Positions 1 to 7,950 of a stretch of 34,102 nucleotides of DNA are shown here, one piece after another. How positions within the stretch are numbered: position 1 is the stretch's first letter; each line of letters starts with the position of its first letter. The notes under the pieces were generated by a model. It ran no database searches and had not been told where the DNA came from. It saw only the letters and a program-made list of their open reading frames with translations. Position numbers and translations under genes: made by a program. Origin of the DNA: DATFXM01 sp035315885 (GTDB lineage Bacteria > Acidobacteriota > Blastocatellia > UBA7656). The DNA lies in assembly GCA_035315885.1 (NCBI GenBank), contig DATFXM010000164.1:1-34102 (forward strand), given 5' to 3'.

Positions 1-392
1 CCTCGGCCAGATGGACAGGGGAAAGTCTGTCCCTTGGTGCCGAGTGGCGAGTGCCGAGTGCCGAGTGGCGAGTGCTGAGTGCTGAGTGCTGAGTGCTGAG
101 TGCTGAGTGCTGGGTGCTGAGTGCTGGGTGCTGGGTGCTGAGTGCTGGGTGCTGGGTGCTGAGTTCTAAGTCTCAACCCCGGAGGGGTTGCGTCGTCCAG
201 CCCAGGGTTGCCGTTTACGGCTACCCTGGGTCGAATTGGTCAAGTTCTTTCAACCCTGAAGGGGTTGCGTCCGGTCAACGGAACCGCAAACATTTCACTT
301 CCCGGTCGAACCGGTTGCGACCGCTCGTTCGCGAATTGCTTAAACCGCAATCCGCTTACTATTTGTAAATCCGGCCCTCCACAAAATGATCG
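1..392. repeat. Repeat block A: GAGTGCT heptads and REP-like hairpins
   Basis: This intergenic stretch carries no credible gene. From about 39 to 172 it consists of degenerate tandem heptamers (GAGTGCT, GAGTGCC, GGGTGCT). A small hairpin follows at 174-190 (CAACCCC-GGA-GGGGTTG), then a larger one at 201-230 with arms CCCAGGGT/ACCCTGGG and an inner GCCG/CGGC stem, then another small hairpin at 251-267. The same building blocks recur at six other places in the window. The ORF that reads through the heptads is only their periodic translation. From 268 to 392 I see nothing recognisable. Confidence 0.85.
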
Positions 393-2357
393 TCAGCGAG
401 GTCTCTTGCCGCCCTCGCTCGCAAGCAGATTCGTCATCGCCGAATAGCCGTACTTAGTCGCAAGGTCTCGCGCGGTCAGGCCCTGCTGCGTTTTTGCAGT
501 ACGATCGGCCCCGGCAGACAACAGCTCTTCAAGAACGTCCGTCGTTCCAAAGTTGATAGACGCAGCGTACAGAAGCGGAGTCATTCCGAACTTGTCCACG
601 CGTTCCAGCTTTGCGCCATGCTTCAACAGCACCTTCACCATATCACCGTGGTTGCCTATCGTGGCCCAGGAGAGCATCGATATTCCGTCGGGATCGGTCT
701 CATTCGCGTCGGCTCCTCTGGATAGGAGGAACTCGGTCATCTTCAAGTCGCCGCCCGAGGCCGCAAACAGCAGTGGCGTTAACGTAATTCTCCCAAGCAC
801 CTTCATCGGGGTGCCGACAGATGCACCAGCGTCAAGGAGCGCCGCTGCGGTAGGCACATCGCCGGCCATTACTGAAAAAAAGAAAGCTGAAGAGTCGTAC
901 CGGACTTCCACGCCTTTATCGGAAATTGGCCTCGCACCCTTCTTTAACAGCAGTCGGACAACTTCCACGTTTCCGGTGTACATTGACGCTACCATTAATG
1001 GAGTTATTCCGGTCGCGGCGCGAGCGTTCAAGTCGGCGCCTCGCTCTACCAGAAGCTTCACTTTTTCGAGATCACGCGCCGCCATCATGAGCGCAGTGGT
1101 TCCCTCAGCGGTCTTGCTGTCCGGCTTCATGCCCGCGTCGAGGAGTTTCTTAAGGTCGCCGGCGGTTCCGTTCAACGCTGCGTCGATCCATTCTGCACGC
1201 TCGGCAGAAGCGACCTCCGGAGAGATGTTCTGTCTGCCGACTCCACTGGCGTTGATCGGGATTGCGTGCAGGCACGCAGCGGCGGCCCAACTGGTGCCCA
1301 TCATCGAAACGAATTGATCGTGCTGGTAGGGGAATCCTGTTTCAAAGTACGGAGGGCTCACCGGCGCCGGTGGATGCAGACGCGACTTGACTCGCCACGA
1401 ACCATCAGGCTGTTGATTGCTGAGCAGGAAACGCAGGCCGCGCTGATAGGCGAGATCACTGGCCGCGAGCCCTGAGCCTTCCTTCAATGCAACAAGCACT
1501 TCACCAGTCGAGTAGACGTCGCTGTCCAGCCCCGGCAACTGGGACCATCCACCATCCGGCCGCTGCTCGGCGAGCAGTTGACGCGCCGCGCTCTTCCTCA
1601 AAGCGGGATCGGCTCCCGTCCAATACAAACCGAAAAGTTGATAGACCCGTTCTTCAGTGAATCGCGGCTGCATCTTCAGAAGCCAGTCGCGCGCCTTGCT
1701 GAGTCTGATTTCCTTTTCGGTATTGAGTTGATGAGGCAGATATTCAAGGATGGCTTTGGCGCAGACTGCGGTAGCTGAAAAGGAGCTGAAAGCCTGCGGG
1801 GGTCTGAGGTCAGTGGTCATCCAGCTACCGTCGCTCTGTTGTCTGGACGCAATGCGTTGGGCGAGCACCGACGTCGACAGATTGGGTTTGACGCCGGCGA
1901 CGTTGGCAGCGACCAGCGACCAGCCGTCGAAGAACACGTCGATGTAGTCGTATCCCTGAATCGCCCCGTCAAGGTCTTTCAGAAAGTCGAATGTCGCCGC
2001 TGTAGTGTTCTTGGCCGCCGTCTCATCCACCGGAACGCCGCGCGCAACCGCGAGGGTGAGAGGGATCTGCGGGATCAACTGATGGTGACAGGAGTCGCAA
2101 GTCTCCCTTTTAGACCAGGTGGCCTGAGCATGTTGAATTATCTTGATCGCCTTGGCGGAGCTATCGCGCAAGTCGGACTCAGCCACGGGACGACCGTCGC
2201 CTTCAAGAGTCGCTGAGGCGGCGTCGGCAAAACGATCGGTGGCATCTCCGGTGTCCGCCGAGGCTGATGCGTAACCAGTCGTCTTGTTGTCGATGTTTGG
2301 CTGAAGTCCGAGGACCACTGCTGTGAATAGGAGCGTGAGGAGAAGGAGTTTTTTCAC
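393..2357 (-). CDS. Secreted cyclase-like (QW-repeat) and ankyrin-repeat protein
   Basis: I start this 654-residue protein at a GTG (2357) preceded by GGGGG. That start places a typical Sec signal peptide (VKKLLLLTLLFTAVVLG) at the N-terminus; an ATG at 2444 would add 29 residues in front of it. Residues about 65-365 resemble the alpha/alpha-barrel repeats of squalene-hopene cyclase/prenyltransferase families, with QW-like motifs QQSDGSW (173-179), QRPDGGW (265-271) and QQPDGSW (315-321). A CDSCHH motif at 87-92 matches a CxxCH haem c attachment site. Residues about 390-645 are ankyrin repeats (repeated TPLMxAA and LLxxGAD patterns). I see no catalytic DxDD motif, so a true terpene cyclase activity is unlikely. 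It is probably a periplasmic interaction protein, possibly haem-binding. It is transcribed away from the ArsR operon; the GCAAAG-rich spacer lies between them. Confidence 0.85.
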   Translation of the reverse strand: MKKLLLLTLLFTAVVLGLQPNIDNKTTGYASASADTGDATDRFADAASATLEGDGRPVAESDLRDSSAKAIKIIQHAQATWSKRETCDSCHHQLIPQIPLTLAVARGVPVDETAAKNTTAATFDFLKDLDGAIQGYDYIDVFFDGWSLVAANVAGVKPNLSTSVLAQRIASRQQSDGSWMTTDLRPPQAFSSFSATAVCAKAILEYLPHQLNTEKEIRLSKARDWLLKMQPRFTEERVYQLFGLYWTGADPALRKSAARQLLAEQRPDGGWSQLPGLDSDVYSTGEVLVALKEGSGLAASDLAYQRGLRFLLSNQQPDGSWRVKSRLHPPAPVSPPYFETGFPYQHDQFVSMMGTSWAAAACLHAIPINASGVGRQNISPEVASAERAEWIDAALNGTAGDLKKLLDAGMKPDSKTAEGTTALMMAARDLEKVKLLVERGADLNARAATGITPLMVASMYTGNVEVVRLLLKKGARPISDKGVEVRYDSSAFFFSVMAGDVPTAAALLDAGASVGTPMKVLGRITLTPLLFAASGGDLKMTEFLLSRGADANETDPDGISMLSWATIGNHGDMVKVLLKHGAKLERVDKFGMTPLLYAASINFGTTDVLEELLSAGADRTAKTQQGLTARDLATKYGYSAMTNLLASEGGKRPR

Positions 2358-2625
2358 GTGACCCCCGGTAAGCTCGAATGAAGTTGTTTGGTGCGTTGGC
2401 GGCCGTCGTTCTGAGCCGTGTGTACTGCAGGGTTCAGGGTTCAACTTCGGGGAAGCCGCTACAGCGCGAGCAGGCGCTGCGGCGGCGGCCCGGAACGAGC
2501 GGCCAAGGCCTCTACTTTATCCATGATTTTGGATTCTGCAACGTTTTTTTGTGGGTATCAGTTTGGTCGCTGGGTGACTGAGCTGTCTGTATGCCCACCC
2601 TTAGCGACCAATGAGTCGGGTTTCA

Positions 2626-2672
2626 CGCAAAGGTCGCAAGGCTTCGCAAAGACTGCAAAGACCGCAAAGACC
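2626..2672. repeat. Short GCAAAG-type direct repeats
   Basis: Five degenerate copies of a CGCAAAGAC-like unit lie in the divergent spacer between the cyclase/ankyrin gene and the ArsR gene, ending just before the ArsR promoter. Function is unknown. They could be slippage-derived, or could bind a regulator. The remainder of 2358-2670 shows nothing I can name. Confidence 0.5.
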
Positions 2673-2674
2673 AC

Positions 2675-2705
2675 TTGACATTATGCAACCATTTGGTTGC
2701 ATAAT
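2675..2705 (+). promoter_or_regulatory. ArsR promoter with embedded palindromic operator
   Basis: A consensus -35 TTGACA (2675-2680) is followed by CATAAT (2700-2705) as a possible -10 with a 19-nt spacer. The whole spacer/-10 is a perfect inverted repeat: ATTATGCAACC (2680-2690), ATTT, GGTTGCATAAT (2695-2705). An 11-bp-arm palindrome over the core promoter, 38 bp upstream of the ArsR start, is the expected layout for autorepression by an ArsR/SmtB dimer. Regulator binding is inferred. Confidence 0.75.
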
Positions 2706-2743
2706 GGTGATTCCAATTGAAGGGGACGGTGTTGAAGGCGGAC

Positions 2744-3061
2744 ATGGACATAGCGTTCAAGGCGCTCGGCGACGCCAGCCGCCGGCATCTGCTGGATCAG
2801 CTCCGGGCGCAAAACGGGCAGACCCTCGGCGAACTCTGCCAGCATCTCGACATGTCTCGACAGGCGGTGACCAAACATCTTCGGCTCCTCGAACGCGCGC
2901 AACTGGTGGTCGTCCACTGGCGAGGCCGCGAAAAACTGCACTTCCTTAATCCAGTGCCGATCTACGAGATCGCCGACCGCTGGATCGACAAATACGAGCG
3001 GGGCCGATTGGCCCTCCTCGCCGAGCTAAAAACGAACCTTGAAGGAGAAACCAATGAGTGA
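2744..3061 (+). CDS. ArsR-family transcriptional regulator
   Basis: This 105-residue winged-helix protein begins MDIAFKALGDASRRHLLDQL, the standard ArsR N-terminus. Its recognition helix region is LGELCQHLDMSRQAVTKHLRLLERAQLV, followed by a wing (WRGREKLHFLN). I prefer the ATG at 2744, preceded by GAAGGCGG, over an upstream TTG at 2717. No cysteine metal-binding motif (ELCVCDL type) is present, so it is probably not a metal sensor; it fits the subgroup paired with SRPBCC proteins. Its stop overlaps the next start (ATGAGTGA), so the two genes are translationally coupled. The perfect palindrome over its promoter suggests autorepression. Confidence 0.92.
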   Translation: MDIAFKALGDASRRHLLDQLRAQNGQTLGELCQHLDMSRQAVTKHLRLLERAQLVVVHWRGREKLHFLNPVPIYEIADRWIDKYERGRLALLAELKTNLEGETNE

Positions 3062-3515
3062 TTCTAGATTTGTTTATGTCATCTACATTCGCACGACCTT
3101 GGACAAACTCTGGCAGGCGCTCATACAGCCTGAATTCACGCGCCAATACTGGTCGGAAACCTGGCATGATTGCGAGTGGAAACCGGGCGCTGCTTGGCGA
3201 CTCATGGCCCCTGATGGACGAGTAGTAGACGCCGGTGAGGTTGTCGAAATCGAGCCGAAGAGCCGCATCGTCTTGTCGTGGCGCCATGAGATCTTTCCCG
3301 AGTTGAAGGCCGAAGGTTTTTCGCGATGCACCTTCCTGTTGGAAGCTCAAACCGAATCGGTGAAACTCACCATCATACACGAGATAGATAAGCCCGATTC
3401 GAAGTTCATCGAAGGGGCAGGCACTGGATGGCCGGCAATCCTCTCTAGCCTCAAGAGTCTGCTGGAGACAGGCGAGTCCCTAGTAGAGACTCGCAAGTGG
3501 CCTGAGGGGATGTAG
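3054..3515 (+). CDS. AHSA1/SRPBCC-domain protein
   Basis: A 153-residue protein of the START/Bet v1-like AHSA1 family, starting at ATG 3054 behind GAAGGAG and overlapping the ArsR stop by 8 nt. Family-typical segments include an early TTLDKLWQALIQPEFTRQYW, then WKPGAAWRLMAPDG, then VVEIEPKSRIVLSW, and a C-terminal helix beginning GTGWPAILSSLKSLLE. ArsR-AHSA1 pairs are common in bacteria; the AHSA1 partner is thought to bind a small hydrophobic ligand, but the ligand here cannot be read from sequence. The gene ends at the edge of a heptad repeat block. Confidence 0.9.
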   Translation: MSDSRFVYVIYIRTTLDKLWQALIQPEFTRQYWSETWHDCEWKPGAAWRLMAPDGRVVDAGEVVEIEPKSRIVLSWRHEIFPELKAEGFSRCTFLLEAQTESVKLTIIHEIDKPDSKFIEGAGTGWPAILSSLKSLLETGESLVETRKWPEGM

Positions 3516-3675
3516 CGCACTGAGCGCTGAGTGCTGAGTGCAACTCCTTCGGGGTTGACCATGTAATCGCGCGTGCCTGAGTGCGACCCCGAAAGGGTTG
3601 AAGACCCCAGCCCAGGGTTGCCGTCCGCGGCTACCCTGGGTAGAGGTTCAAAAGTGACGCAACCCCGAAGGGTTG
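3516..3675. repeat. Repeat block B: heptads and REP-like hairpins
   Basis: GAGCGCT/GAGTGCT heptads (3520-3540) begin directly after the AHSA1 stop codon. They are followed by a small hairpin CAACTCC-TTC-GGGGTTG (3541-3557), a decayed copy near 3588-3600, the larger hairpin with arms CCCAGGGT (3611-3618) and ACCCTGGG (3633-3640), and another small copy at 3660-3675. The hairpins could act as terminators for the ArsR-AHSA1 operon, though there is no U-tract. Confidence 0.8.
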
Positions 3676-3700
3676 AAGAAGGTTATGTAGCATTAAGGAT

Positions 3701-3731
3701 ACGCGTTACAGGTTCGTTACCTGTAACGCGT
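3701..3731. repeat. Perfect 12-bp inverted repeat
   Basis: ACGCGTTACAGG (3701-3712), a 7-nt loop TTCGTTA, and CCTGTAACGCGT (3720-3731). It lies about 80 bp upstream of the TPR gene. It could be a hairpin terminator for the preceding repeat-containing transcript or an operator for the TPR gene; it has no T-run. It differs from the CAACCCC family. Confidence 0.7.
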
Positions 3732-3809
3732 CCCTTGTCTTCCTTCACCCGACTTTGAGACGTAGACCAGGCATGGCAACAGGTGTACAATCGCGCGCGG
3801 GGTGAAGCC

Positions 3810-5687
3810 ATGAAAACACTGACTCACGCTGCCAGTACCGTCATCCTGTTCGTGTTTGTGAGCGGGATCGCATTTGGATTCCAGACTCTGAATCCGGTAA
3901 CGAAAGACCCCAACACTCCCAAAGGTCTGATTCGACTGAGCACGTCGGAACTTGAAGCGAGTGCCATAACGCGGGTAGAGGCAAACATCCCTTCAATCGC
4001 CGCATGGGCCGGTGTTTCTGCCGACGACGTTGTAATGGTACTAATAGATCATAAGGGAGAAGTGATTAAGGCCACATCCTACGCTCACCCGCTCGTTAGA
4101 AACGCGCTAACCACGGCGGCTAGAGGGTGGAAATTTAAACCCGCAGAACGAGACGGTAAGCCCGTGAAGGTTACAGGCACGATCCGAATAACTGTTCCGG
4201 AGCAGAATGTGCCATCGAGATCTGCCAACTCCCACGACGACGAGGACGCCCTTGAAACGGCGAAGACCGCGGTTCAACTGTTTCCCAGCTCGCCCGAAGC
4301 TTACTTCTGGCTGGCAACCGAGTATGAGGACGATGAGCAGAATCAAGAAGCGCTAAAGGCCCTCAAGACCGCGATAGAGATGAAGCATGACTATGAGGAA
4401 GCCTACCTCGAATTGATCTCGCTTTATCAAAGATCAAGGGCCACCGAGGATGTTTTGCGAACTTACCAGCAGGCCACGGAAAACATCCCCAATTCATGCA
4501 CTCTTCTAGCCGGTCGTGCTACGGCGCTTGGCGCCGACAAGAAGTTCGCAGAGTCAGTCGACGTGATTAAGCGGGCGATTGAGATCAATCCTGACGAGAA
4601 CTCCTATCTGCGGACGCTTGCATGGGCTTACATACAATTGCGGCGATTCGAAGACGCCCTCGCCACGATAAACGAGCAGTTGAAGCTCGACGACAAGGAG
4701 CCGTCGACTTACCACAACCTGGGCTGGACTGATTCCCAACTTAAGCGCTATGACGACGCTATTGCGGCCTATCAGAAGATCATTGATATGAAGTCGTCGT
4801 ATCCGCAGCTCAATAAAGTTTACCACGAGCTGGCCTATGCATTGTTGCAGAACAATCGTATTCCTGAGTCAATCGATGCTTTCAATCACGTGATTGAGAT
4901 GAAGACCGATTTGTCCGGCCTCTATTGCGGATTGGCCGCCGCATATTTGAGGGCTTCACGGGAGGAAGAGGCAGTTGAAGCGCTCAAGAAGGGAGTAGCA
5001 GAAAAACCTAAGGAAAGTTGTCTTTATGACAGCCTTGGGGCTTTGAGCATGAGGGCGGGCAAGCTACAAGAGGCAGAGTCGTATTTCCGAAAATCAATCG
5101 ATGTAAACCCTTCGGGATTTCAGGGCTACGGCAACCTTGCGTCGTTATTGGTTCGGCAACAGAAGTCCGTCGAGGCGCAGGCGGTGCTTTCTGACGCAAT
5201 CAAGAAGCTGCCCGACAACGTTATGCTTCGTACTTACCTGGGTTCGCTGCAGGCGAATTCCAACAAATGGAATGAAGCGGAGGCTCAATTCAAGGAAGTG
5301 CTGCGTCTTGACCCGAACAATGCTATGGCGCTTAACGACTACGGGTACTATCTCGCGGAGCGAAACGAACGGCTCAATGAAGCGTTGGACATGATCCAGC
5401 GAGCGGTGAACGCTAGCCCTGACAACCCTTCTTTCCTTGATAGTCTCGGTTGGGTGTACTTCAAGCTCGGCCGGCTGGAGGAAGCAGAGCGCTATCTGAC
5501 AAGGGCGCTTCAACGTACGAGTGCGCCGGCAATCTACGAGCACGTTGGTGACCTATATGAAAAGCAAGGTCGCCACGACTCGGCGACGGAAATGTGGCAG
5601 AAGGCGGTCTCAATGAAACCTTCCGCAGATATGGCCGCGCGCCTCAAGACCAAGCTGAATGCCGGCGATCAGCCGAAGCAGCAGTGA
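3810..5687 (+). CDS. Secreted TonB_C-like and TPR-repeat protein
   Basis: A 625-residue protein. I chose ATG 3810 because it is followed directly by a signal peptide (MKTLTHAASTVILFVFVSGIAF) and preceded by GGGGTGAA; a GTG at 3783 would add nine residues ahead of it. Residues about 48-130 match a TonB C-terminal-like domain (MVLIDHKGEVIKA, then ALTTAARGWKFKPAERDGKPV). Residues about 145-620 are at least a dozen TPR units with typical A..Y...L and P..... spacing (for example SLGWVYFKLGRLEEAERYL). Such proteins are common in Acidobacteriota and are probably periplasmic or envelope scaffolds; no specific partner is evident. It converges on the downstream lipoprotein gene. Confidence 0.9.
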   Translation: MKTLTHAASTVILFVFVSGIAFGFQTLNPVTKDPNTPKGLIRLSTSELEASAITRVEANIPSIAAWAGVSADDVVMVLIDHKGEVIKATSYAHPLVRNALTTAARGWKFKPAERDGKPVKVTGTIRITVPEQNVPSRSANSHDDEDALETAKTAVQLFPSSPEAYFWLATEYEDDEQNQEALKALKTAIEMKHDYEEAYLELISLYQRSRATEDVLRTYQQATENIPNSCTLLAGRATALGADKKFAESVDVIKRAIEINPDENSYLRTLAWAYIQLRRFEDALATINEQLKLDDKEPSTYHNLGWTDSQLKRYDDAIAAYQKIIDMKSSYPQLNKVYHELAYALLQNNRIPESIDAFNHVIEMKTDLSGLYCGLAAAYLRASREEEAVEALKKGVAEKPKESCLYDSLGALSMRAGKLQEAESYFRKSIDVNPSGFQGYGNLASLLVRQQKSVEAQAVLSDAIKKLPDNVMLRTYLGSLQANSNKWNEAEAQFKEVLRLDPNNAMALNDYGYYLAERNERLNEALDMIQRAVNASPDNPSFLDSLGWVYFKLGRLEEAERYLTRALQRTSAPAIYEHVGDLYEKQGRHDSATEMWQKAVSMKPSADMAARLKTKLNAGDQPKQQ

Positions 5688-5699
5688 CACTCCCGCGTT

Positions 5700-5716
5700 G
5701 ACAGGTGACACCTGTC
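5700..5716. repeat. 17-bp palindrome between convergent genes
   Basis: GACAGGTGACACCTGTC, a perfect palindrome around a single central base. It sits in the 51-bp gap between the convergent TPR and lipoprotein genes. As RNA it could fold into a 6-bp stem with a 5-nt loop, so a weak bidirectional terminator is possible; a protein-binding site is the alternative. Confidence 0.55.
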
Positions 5717-5738
5717 GTCTCTCAACTGCAATGTGCAG

Positions 5739-6200
5739 CTACTCCTTGAGGAAGGTGATTCTCTTCACCGCCACTTCGATCGTGTCTTTGGGGTCCATCT
5801 TATCCTCGATGACCATCGAGAGGACGATGGCTCCCTGATTCCTTACCTTGCCCTGTGCCGGTACAATAAATTTGCCGGGGTTGTCCGCGGGGTACAGGCT
5901 AAAGCTGCCGAGTGGCGTCTCGTTGCCTTCGCTTGACCGGTACCGCACCTTGAATGTGAGTGCGTACCTCTTGGGATTGACCACTTTGACCACTTCTACT
6001 TGAACGAATTTGCATCCTTCATCGAGCCTGTCTTTGGACTCGATGCGTTGAACTATGCTGGTTTTGTTCTGGTCGAGGTGATACAACGCGTCACTCTCAG
6101 CAATATTCCCGCCGCTGCAGGATACTCCCATCACTGCCAGAAATGTCACGCAGCAACAAAATCTCAGAATTGTCGGCTTTCCCCTCAGTTTGCTGATCAT
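5739..6200 (-). CDS. Small predicted lipoprotein of unknown function
   Basis: A 153-residue protein with a hydrophobic N-terminal segment ending in a lipobox-like VMGVSC, giving a lipidated cysteine at residue 28 when started at ATG 6200. An alternative TTG start at 6218 overlaps the tyrosinase stop (TTGA), so the two genes are coupled either way. The mature part is mostly beta-strand-like (FVQVEVVKVVNPKRYALTFKVRY, then GKFIVPAQGKVRNQGAIVLSM), suggesting a small all-beta fold. I do not recognise a family. Its place just after a tyrosinase resembles small accessory proteins that help exported copper enzymes, but it has no His- or Met-rich copper motif, so that role is only a guess. Confidence 0.75.
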   Translation of the reverse strand: MISKLRGKPTILRFCCCVTFLAVMGVSCSGGNIAESDALYHLDQNKTSIVQRIESKDRLDEGCKFVQVEVVKVVNPKRYALTFKVRYRSSEGNETPLGSFSLYPADNPGKFIVPAQGKVRNQGAIVLSMVIEDKMDPKDTIEVAVKRITFLKE

Positions 6201-6214
6201 ACTACATCTCGCTA

Positions 6215-7654
6215 TCAACGCTCTTTTACTATCACCGGCGTCACGATGAGATCGATCCGGTCCAGTTGTAACTGAGTATCTTCCTTTTCAAACTTGCCGC
6301 CGAAGGGTACGGGCACCAGTTGCACCGAGATTTGTGTCGCGTCCTTGAGCTCCTGATTCCTTCGAAGCTTTTGCAACGTGTTCGTGATGTTGACGAGGAA
6401 CGCCGGCTGGTGCTGGTGTGCCGAAGTGCTCTGGGTACCTGGAAGCGGAGTGCCGAAAAACGCAAAGCTTCCCGCATAGTGGGGATCATCAGTCGGCGTG
6501 CTGCTGTTTGCGCTCGGCAGATTCACAAATACTCGGACTGCAAAATCGCTCTCCGGGGGCAACTCTGCGTATTCGATGCTCGCAAAGACCCGGTCGGCGG
6601 TCGCGTCATTATTTATGATACTGCCCAGTTCTCCGCCCGACAATCTGAGCTCTTTTGAAAAGGGCCTGGCGATGCTGACCGCCGCTTTTTCGGAGACGGA
6701 TATTCGCTGCTTGATGTCGAACCTGATCGGCGCGCCTTCCCTGATTCTTTTCTCGATTTTCTGGAACTCCCTTTTGTTCTTTAGTACCGCCACTGCGGGT
6801 GAGCTTCCAATTGCGCTGCTTTCGTATTGATAGCTCAACAACGGCATTAAAGTGGTGATTCCGGCGGTTGTGCTGGCCGGATTGCCGTCGGCGTCGACGA
6901 AGTGAGTATTGTCGGTGCCGATCCATGTTGAGTCGTTGGTATTGTCGTTGTTCAGGTCAATGTTCCACTTGGCCCAGCAGTAGTCGACCATGCAGTGGTG
7001 CACCCAGAAGAGAGGATCCGATGCGGAACCGCCGGTTCCCATCGTCTGACCTATGAAGGTGTGCACATTGTTGTGAGGCGTGCCCTCGATCTGTTGAGCG
7101 AACGTGAAGAAATTCGGGTCCAGGAAAATGGGATCGAGTTCAGCGGTCGATATCGCCGAGTTACCGGACATGCTTGTTCTGGTTCTTGCGAGAAACAGGA
7201 CGCTGGCCTGGTCCAGGAATGCGGGATGGATATCGGGATTCTGATTCCAGTTCCAGTAAGGCAAACCAAATTTTGAATTCCCAGTCAGCTTTTGGCAGAT
7301 CTTTTCGAAATAGAACAGGTAGGCTCGGTGCCAGTCAAAGAAGTGAGGGGTGCCGTGTTGGCAGAAGTTGAAGCCTCCGGCTACGGTGCCGTGAATTGCT
7401 GCCTGGTTATTCCAGCTTCGTTGATCGGCGACGGCGAGACCTTTCATCAGAGTTACCGCTTGTCTGTAGGTATCTATGTCCGCATCGACCTCTGGAGAGC
7501 CTGTCCGGAGGCGGCGTCTGACAGGTCTGTTCTTGATTGCTTCGGCCAACTCTTCGCAGCCGCCCATGATACCGAAGAGGAGGCTGGCGCTTACGAACCC
7601 AAGACCTTTGATGAAAACGCGTCGGTTCAAGGTGTCTGGGAATAGGTTCTCCAT
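6215..7654 (-). CDS. Tat-exported tyrosinase-family copper protein
   Basis: A 479-residue type-3 copper protein. The N-terminus has a twin-arginine motif (RRVFIK, residues 11-16), a hydrophobic stretch and a lipobox-like GGC at 31-33, so it is probably Tat-exported and perhaps lipidated. CuA ligands: H88 (AAIHG), H100 and H109 (HGTPHFFDWHR). CuB ligands: H194 and H198 (PHNNVH) and H219/H220 (DPLFWVHHCMVD). C98-Q-H100 matches the Cys-x-His thioether bridge of some tyrosinases. Residues about 330-479 form a C-terminal beta domain like those of hemocyanin/plant polyphenol oxidases. Expected reaction: oxidation of phenols to quinones; the substrate is unknown. The start is supported by GGAGGTGA upstream. 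Confidence 0.93.
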   Translation of the reverse strand: MENLFPDTLNRRVFIKGLGFVSASLLFGIMGGCEELAEAIKNRPVRRRLRTGSPEVDADIDTYRQAVTLMKGLAVADQRSWNNQAAIHGTVAGGFNFCQHGTPHFFDWHRAYLFYFEKICQKLTGNSKFGLPYWNWNQNPDIHPAFLDQASVLFLARTRTSMSGNSAISTAELDPIFLDPNFFTFAQQIEGTPHNNVHTFIGQTMGTGGSASDPLFWVHHCMVDYCWAKWNIDLNNDNTNDSTWIGTDNTHFVDADGNPASTTAGITTLMPLLSYQYESSAIGSSPAVAVLKNKREFQKIEKRIREGAPIRFDIKQRISVSEKAAVSIARPFSKELRLSGGELGSIINNDATADRVFASIEYAELPPESDFAVRVFVNLPSANSSTPTDDPHYAGSFAFFGTPLPGTQSTSAHQHQPAFLVNITNTLQKLRRNQELKDATQISVQLVPVPFGGKFEKEDTQLQLDRIDLIVTPVIVKER

Positions 7655-7696
7655 AGGCTCACCTCCGAGGTGGAATCGGGATCGCGAACTGGCGCT

Positions 7697-7725
7697 CTTC
7701 TATCCCACGCGTGGGGTTAAGTCAA
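7697..7725 (-). promoter_or_regulatory. Candidate promoter with palindromic spacer for the tyrosinase operon
   Basis: On the minus strand, TTGACT (7725-7720) and TAGAAG (7702-7697) are separated by 17 nt, which fits a sigma-70 promoter 42 nt upstream of the tyrosinase start. The spacer contains a perfect 12-bp palindrome CCCACGCGTGGG (7704-7715), a possible operator. Judged by eye only. Confidence 0.45.
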
Positions 7726-7744
7726 GATCTTGTGTGTGATGAAA

Positions 7745-7950
7745 AGTGCTGAGTGCTGACTGATGAGTGCTGAGTGACAACCCCGAAGGGGTTGCAGAAC
7801 ACAGCCCAGGGTTGCCGTCCGCGGCTACCCGGGTTCAGTCGTTTAACAAATCCAACCCCAAGGGGTTGCAGAAGGTGTAATGATTCCGCTGACGGCATCC
7901 CTTCTTCAACCCCTTCGGGGTTGAAACTCAGCACTCAGCACTCAGCACTC
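7745..7950. repeat. Repeat block C: heptads and REP-like hairpins
   Basis: GAGTGCT-type heptads (7745-7776) are followed by small hairpins at 7778-7794, 7853-7868 and 7907-7923 and a larger hairpin at 7805 onward with one arm decayed (ACCCGGG). Inverted heptads (ACTCAGC, 7926-7950) run into the 3' end of the sigma-factor gene. The segment 7833-7923 is repeated nearly exactly at 10147-10237. Confidence 0.85.

Noticed and set aside
13..32. Inverted repeat GGACAG/CTGTCC at the window start, resembling 10504-10520
   Set aside because: Arms are only 6 bp and the second copy is imperfect; too weak to call a named element.
93..368. 91-codon ORF through the heptads (repeated LSAGCWV)
   Set aside because: The sequence is just the translation of GAGTGCT repeats and hairpins; no ribosome-binding site or conserved domain.
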